Shown: positions 14,166 through 14,825 of the stretch, piece after piece | Numbering within the stretch: position 1 is the first letter of the stretch | Layout of the letters: each line of letters opens with the position of its first letter | DNA from: Deltaproteobacteria bacterium | Lineage (GTDB): Bacteria > Myxococcota_A > UBA9160 > SMWR01 | Length of the DNA: 14,825 bases | Assembly: GCA_029261905.1 (NCBI GenBank) | Contig: JAJDAM010000689.1 | Coordinates: forward strand, 1-14,825 | Reading direction: 5' to 3' | Position numbers and translations under genes: made by a program | The notes under the pieces: generated by a model | Databases searched by the model: none | What the model was told of the DNA's origin: nothing | What the model saw: the letters and a program-made list of their open reading frames with translations, nothing else

Positions 14166-14825
14166 CTATTTCTGACAGCTCCGACAATAGTGGGTTCCAC
14201 GTTGCCCGACGACGATGCGCCGAATCGTCGTCCCACAGCGGTCACAAGGTTCACCGGTCCGTGCGTACACCCATCGTTCGAATTGATACCCACCATCGTT
14301 TCCATCGGGGGTCACGTAGTCGCGAATGCTCGCACCCCCGGTCTCGATCGATCGCGACAGCACGCGAACGATGTGTCGAGCCAACTCGCCGCATTCGCGA
14401 CGCGTGATACGGCCGGCCCGGCGGGTCGGCCGTATGCCCGACAAGAACAGCGCCTCGTCGACGTAGATATTACCCATACCCGCGAGGACCGCCTGATCGA
14501 GCAGCAGACTCTTGATGCTGGCCGTGCGCTTTCGGCTCGCCGCGAACAGAGTCTCGGCGTCGATCTCGAGCGCGTCGACACCCAACCGGTCGAGTCGCGG
14601 ATGAGGCTCACCGGCGGGTAACCACAACAGCTTTCCAAATTTTCGAACGTCCCGCAGAAACACCCTGGGGCCGCCATCGTCGAAGATCAGACGCAGATGG
14701 GTGTGCGCATCGGGCTGGAAGCTCTGTTGTTGCTCGGGCGTGAGCGCTGCGCGCGCGGTCGAAGAGAGCAGGCGTGGGCTGACCGCCGTTTCCGAAAACA
14801 GCTGGCCGGTCATGCCCAGATGCAG
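14166..14825 (-). CDS. mutM: Formamidopyrimidine-DNA glycosylase, 5' end beyond window
   Basis: The last 219 residues of Fpg/MutM, which excises 8-oxoguanine and ring-opened purines and cuts the abasic site. The frame is open to the window edge (LHLGMTGQL at the first visible residues), so the catalytic N-terminal proline is outside. Visible parts are HTHLRLIFDDG (41-51 from the edge), DVRKFGKL (59-66, matching the D-P-R-R-F-G motif), the helix-two-turn-helix MGNIYVDEALFLSGIRP (117-133) with its DNA-binding Asn119, and the C-terminal zinc finger Cys194, Cys197, Cys214 and Cys217 (C-x2-C-x16-C-x2-C). The SETAVSPRLLSST to QPDA stretch after MTGQL is perhaps 15 residues longer than usual. The zinc finger and the G-D-G-like tip favour MutM over endonuclease VIII. 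The stop touches the rqcH start directly. Confidence 0.9.
   Translation of the reverse strand: MHLGMTGQLFSETAVSPRLLSSTARAALTPEQQQSFQPDAHTHLRLIFDDGGPRVFLRDVRKFGKLLWLPAGEPHPRLDRLGVDALEIDAETLFAASRKRTASIKSLLLDQAVLAGMGNIYVDEALFLSGIRPTRRAGRITRRECGELARHIVRVLSRSIETGGASIRDYVTPDGNDGGYQFERWVYARTGEPCDRCGTTIRRIVVGQRGTHYCRSCQK

Noticed and set aside
1..14825. CRISPR array, tRNA/rRNA gene, transposase, prophage or toxin-antitoxin pair
   Set aside because: I looked for regular direct repeats, cloverleaf-like segments, terminal inverted repeats and small paired genes and found none that could be supported.

Overview
The window is a gene-dense, high-GC stretch of what looks like a bacterial chromosome. It holds 13 protein-coding genes, two of them cut by the window edges, with short intergenic gaps (the largest is 171 bases). 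I see no rRNA, tRNA, CRISPR array, insertion sequence or phage gene. The mix of genes (GT-C membrane glycosyltransferases, a TPR protein, a luciferase-like F420-type oxidoreductase, a crotonase, an HTTM membrane protein, RqcH and MutM) and the base composition suggest a Gram-negative bacterium of the former Deltaproteobacteria, such as Myxococcota or Binatota-like lineages. That placement is an inference; nothing in the window proves it.

Layout. (1) Bases 1-468 are the end of a TPR protein on the + strand. It converges on a minus-strand pair of membrane proteins (530-3957): a signal-peptide-bearing polytopic protein, translationally coupled through TGATG to a GT39/PMT_2-type glycosyltransferase. 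(2) Bases 4090-8107 hold four metabolic genes: a crotonase-superfamily protein lacking the usual glutamates, a luciferase-like monooxygenase-family oxidoreductase on the minus strand, and an SDR plus CurA-like reductase pair 2 bases apart. A perfect 20-bp inverted repeat and a G-rich strand lie between the convergent crotonase and luciferase-like genes. (3) Bases 8188-10245 hold an HTTM / vitamin-K carboxylase-like membrane protein facing a small double-zinc-ribbon protein, with 9 bases between their stops. (4) Bases 10375-12533 hold a zinc-dependent MDR dehydrogenase followed 11 bases later by an Old-Yellow-Enzyme-type oxidoreductase with a C-terminal cysteine cluster. (5) Bases 12576-14825 (minus strand) hold mutM (5' end beyond the window) followed directly by rqcH.

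How they may work together. Six enzymes between 4090 and 12533 act on CoA thioesters, enals/enones or alcohols, and at least three transcription units are involved. This resembles an accessory catabolic or lipid-modifying gene neighbourhood, but the substrate cannot be read from sequence. The membrane pair at 530-3957 probably works in polyprenyl-phosphate-sugar-dependent surface glycosylation. mutM-rqcH is a housekeeping block (oxidised-base repair and ribosome-associated quality control). No clearly new multi-gene system stands out. The best leads are the HTTM protein with a conserved carboxylase-like lysine motif, the zinc-ribbon / signal-domain / zinc-ribbon protein, the large intergenic palindrome and the oxidoreductase-rich neighbourhood.
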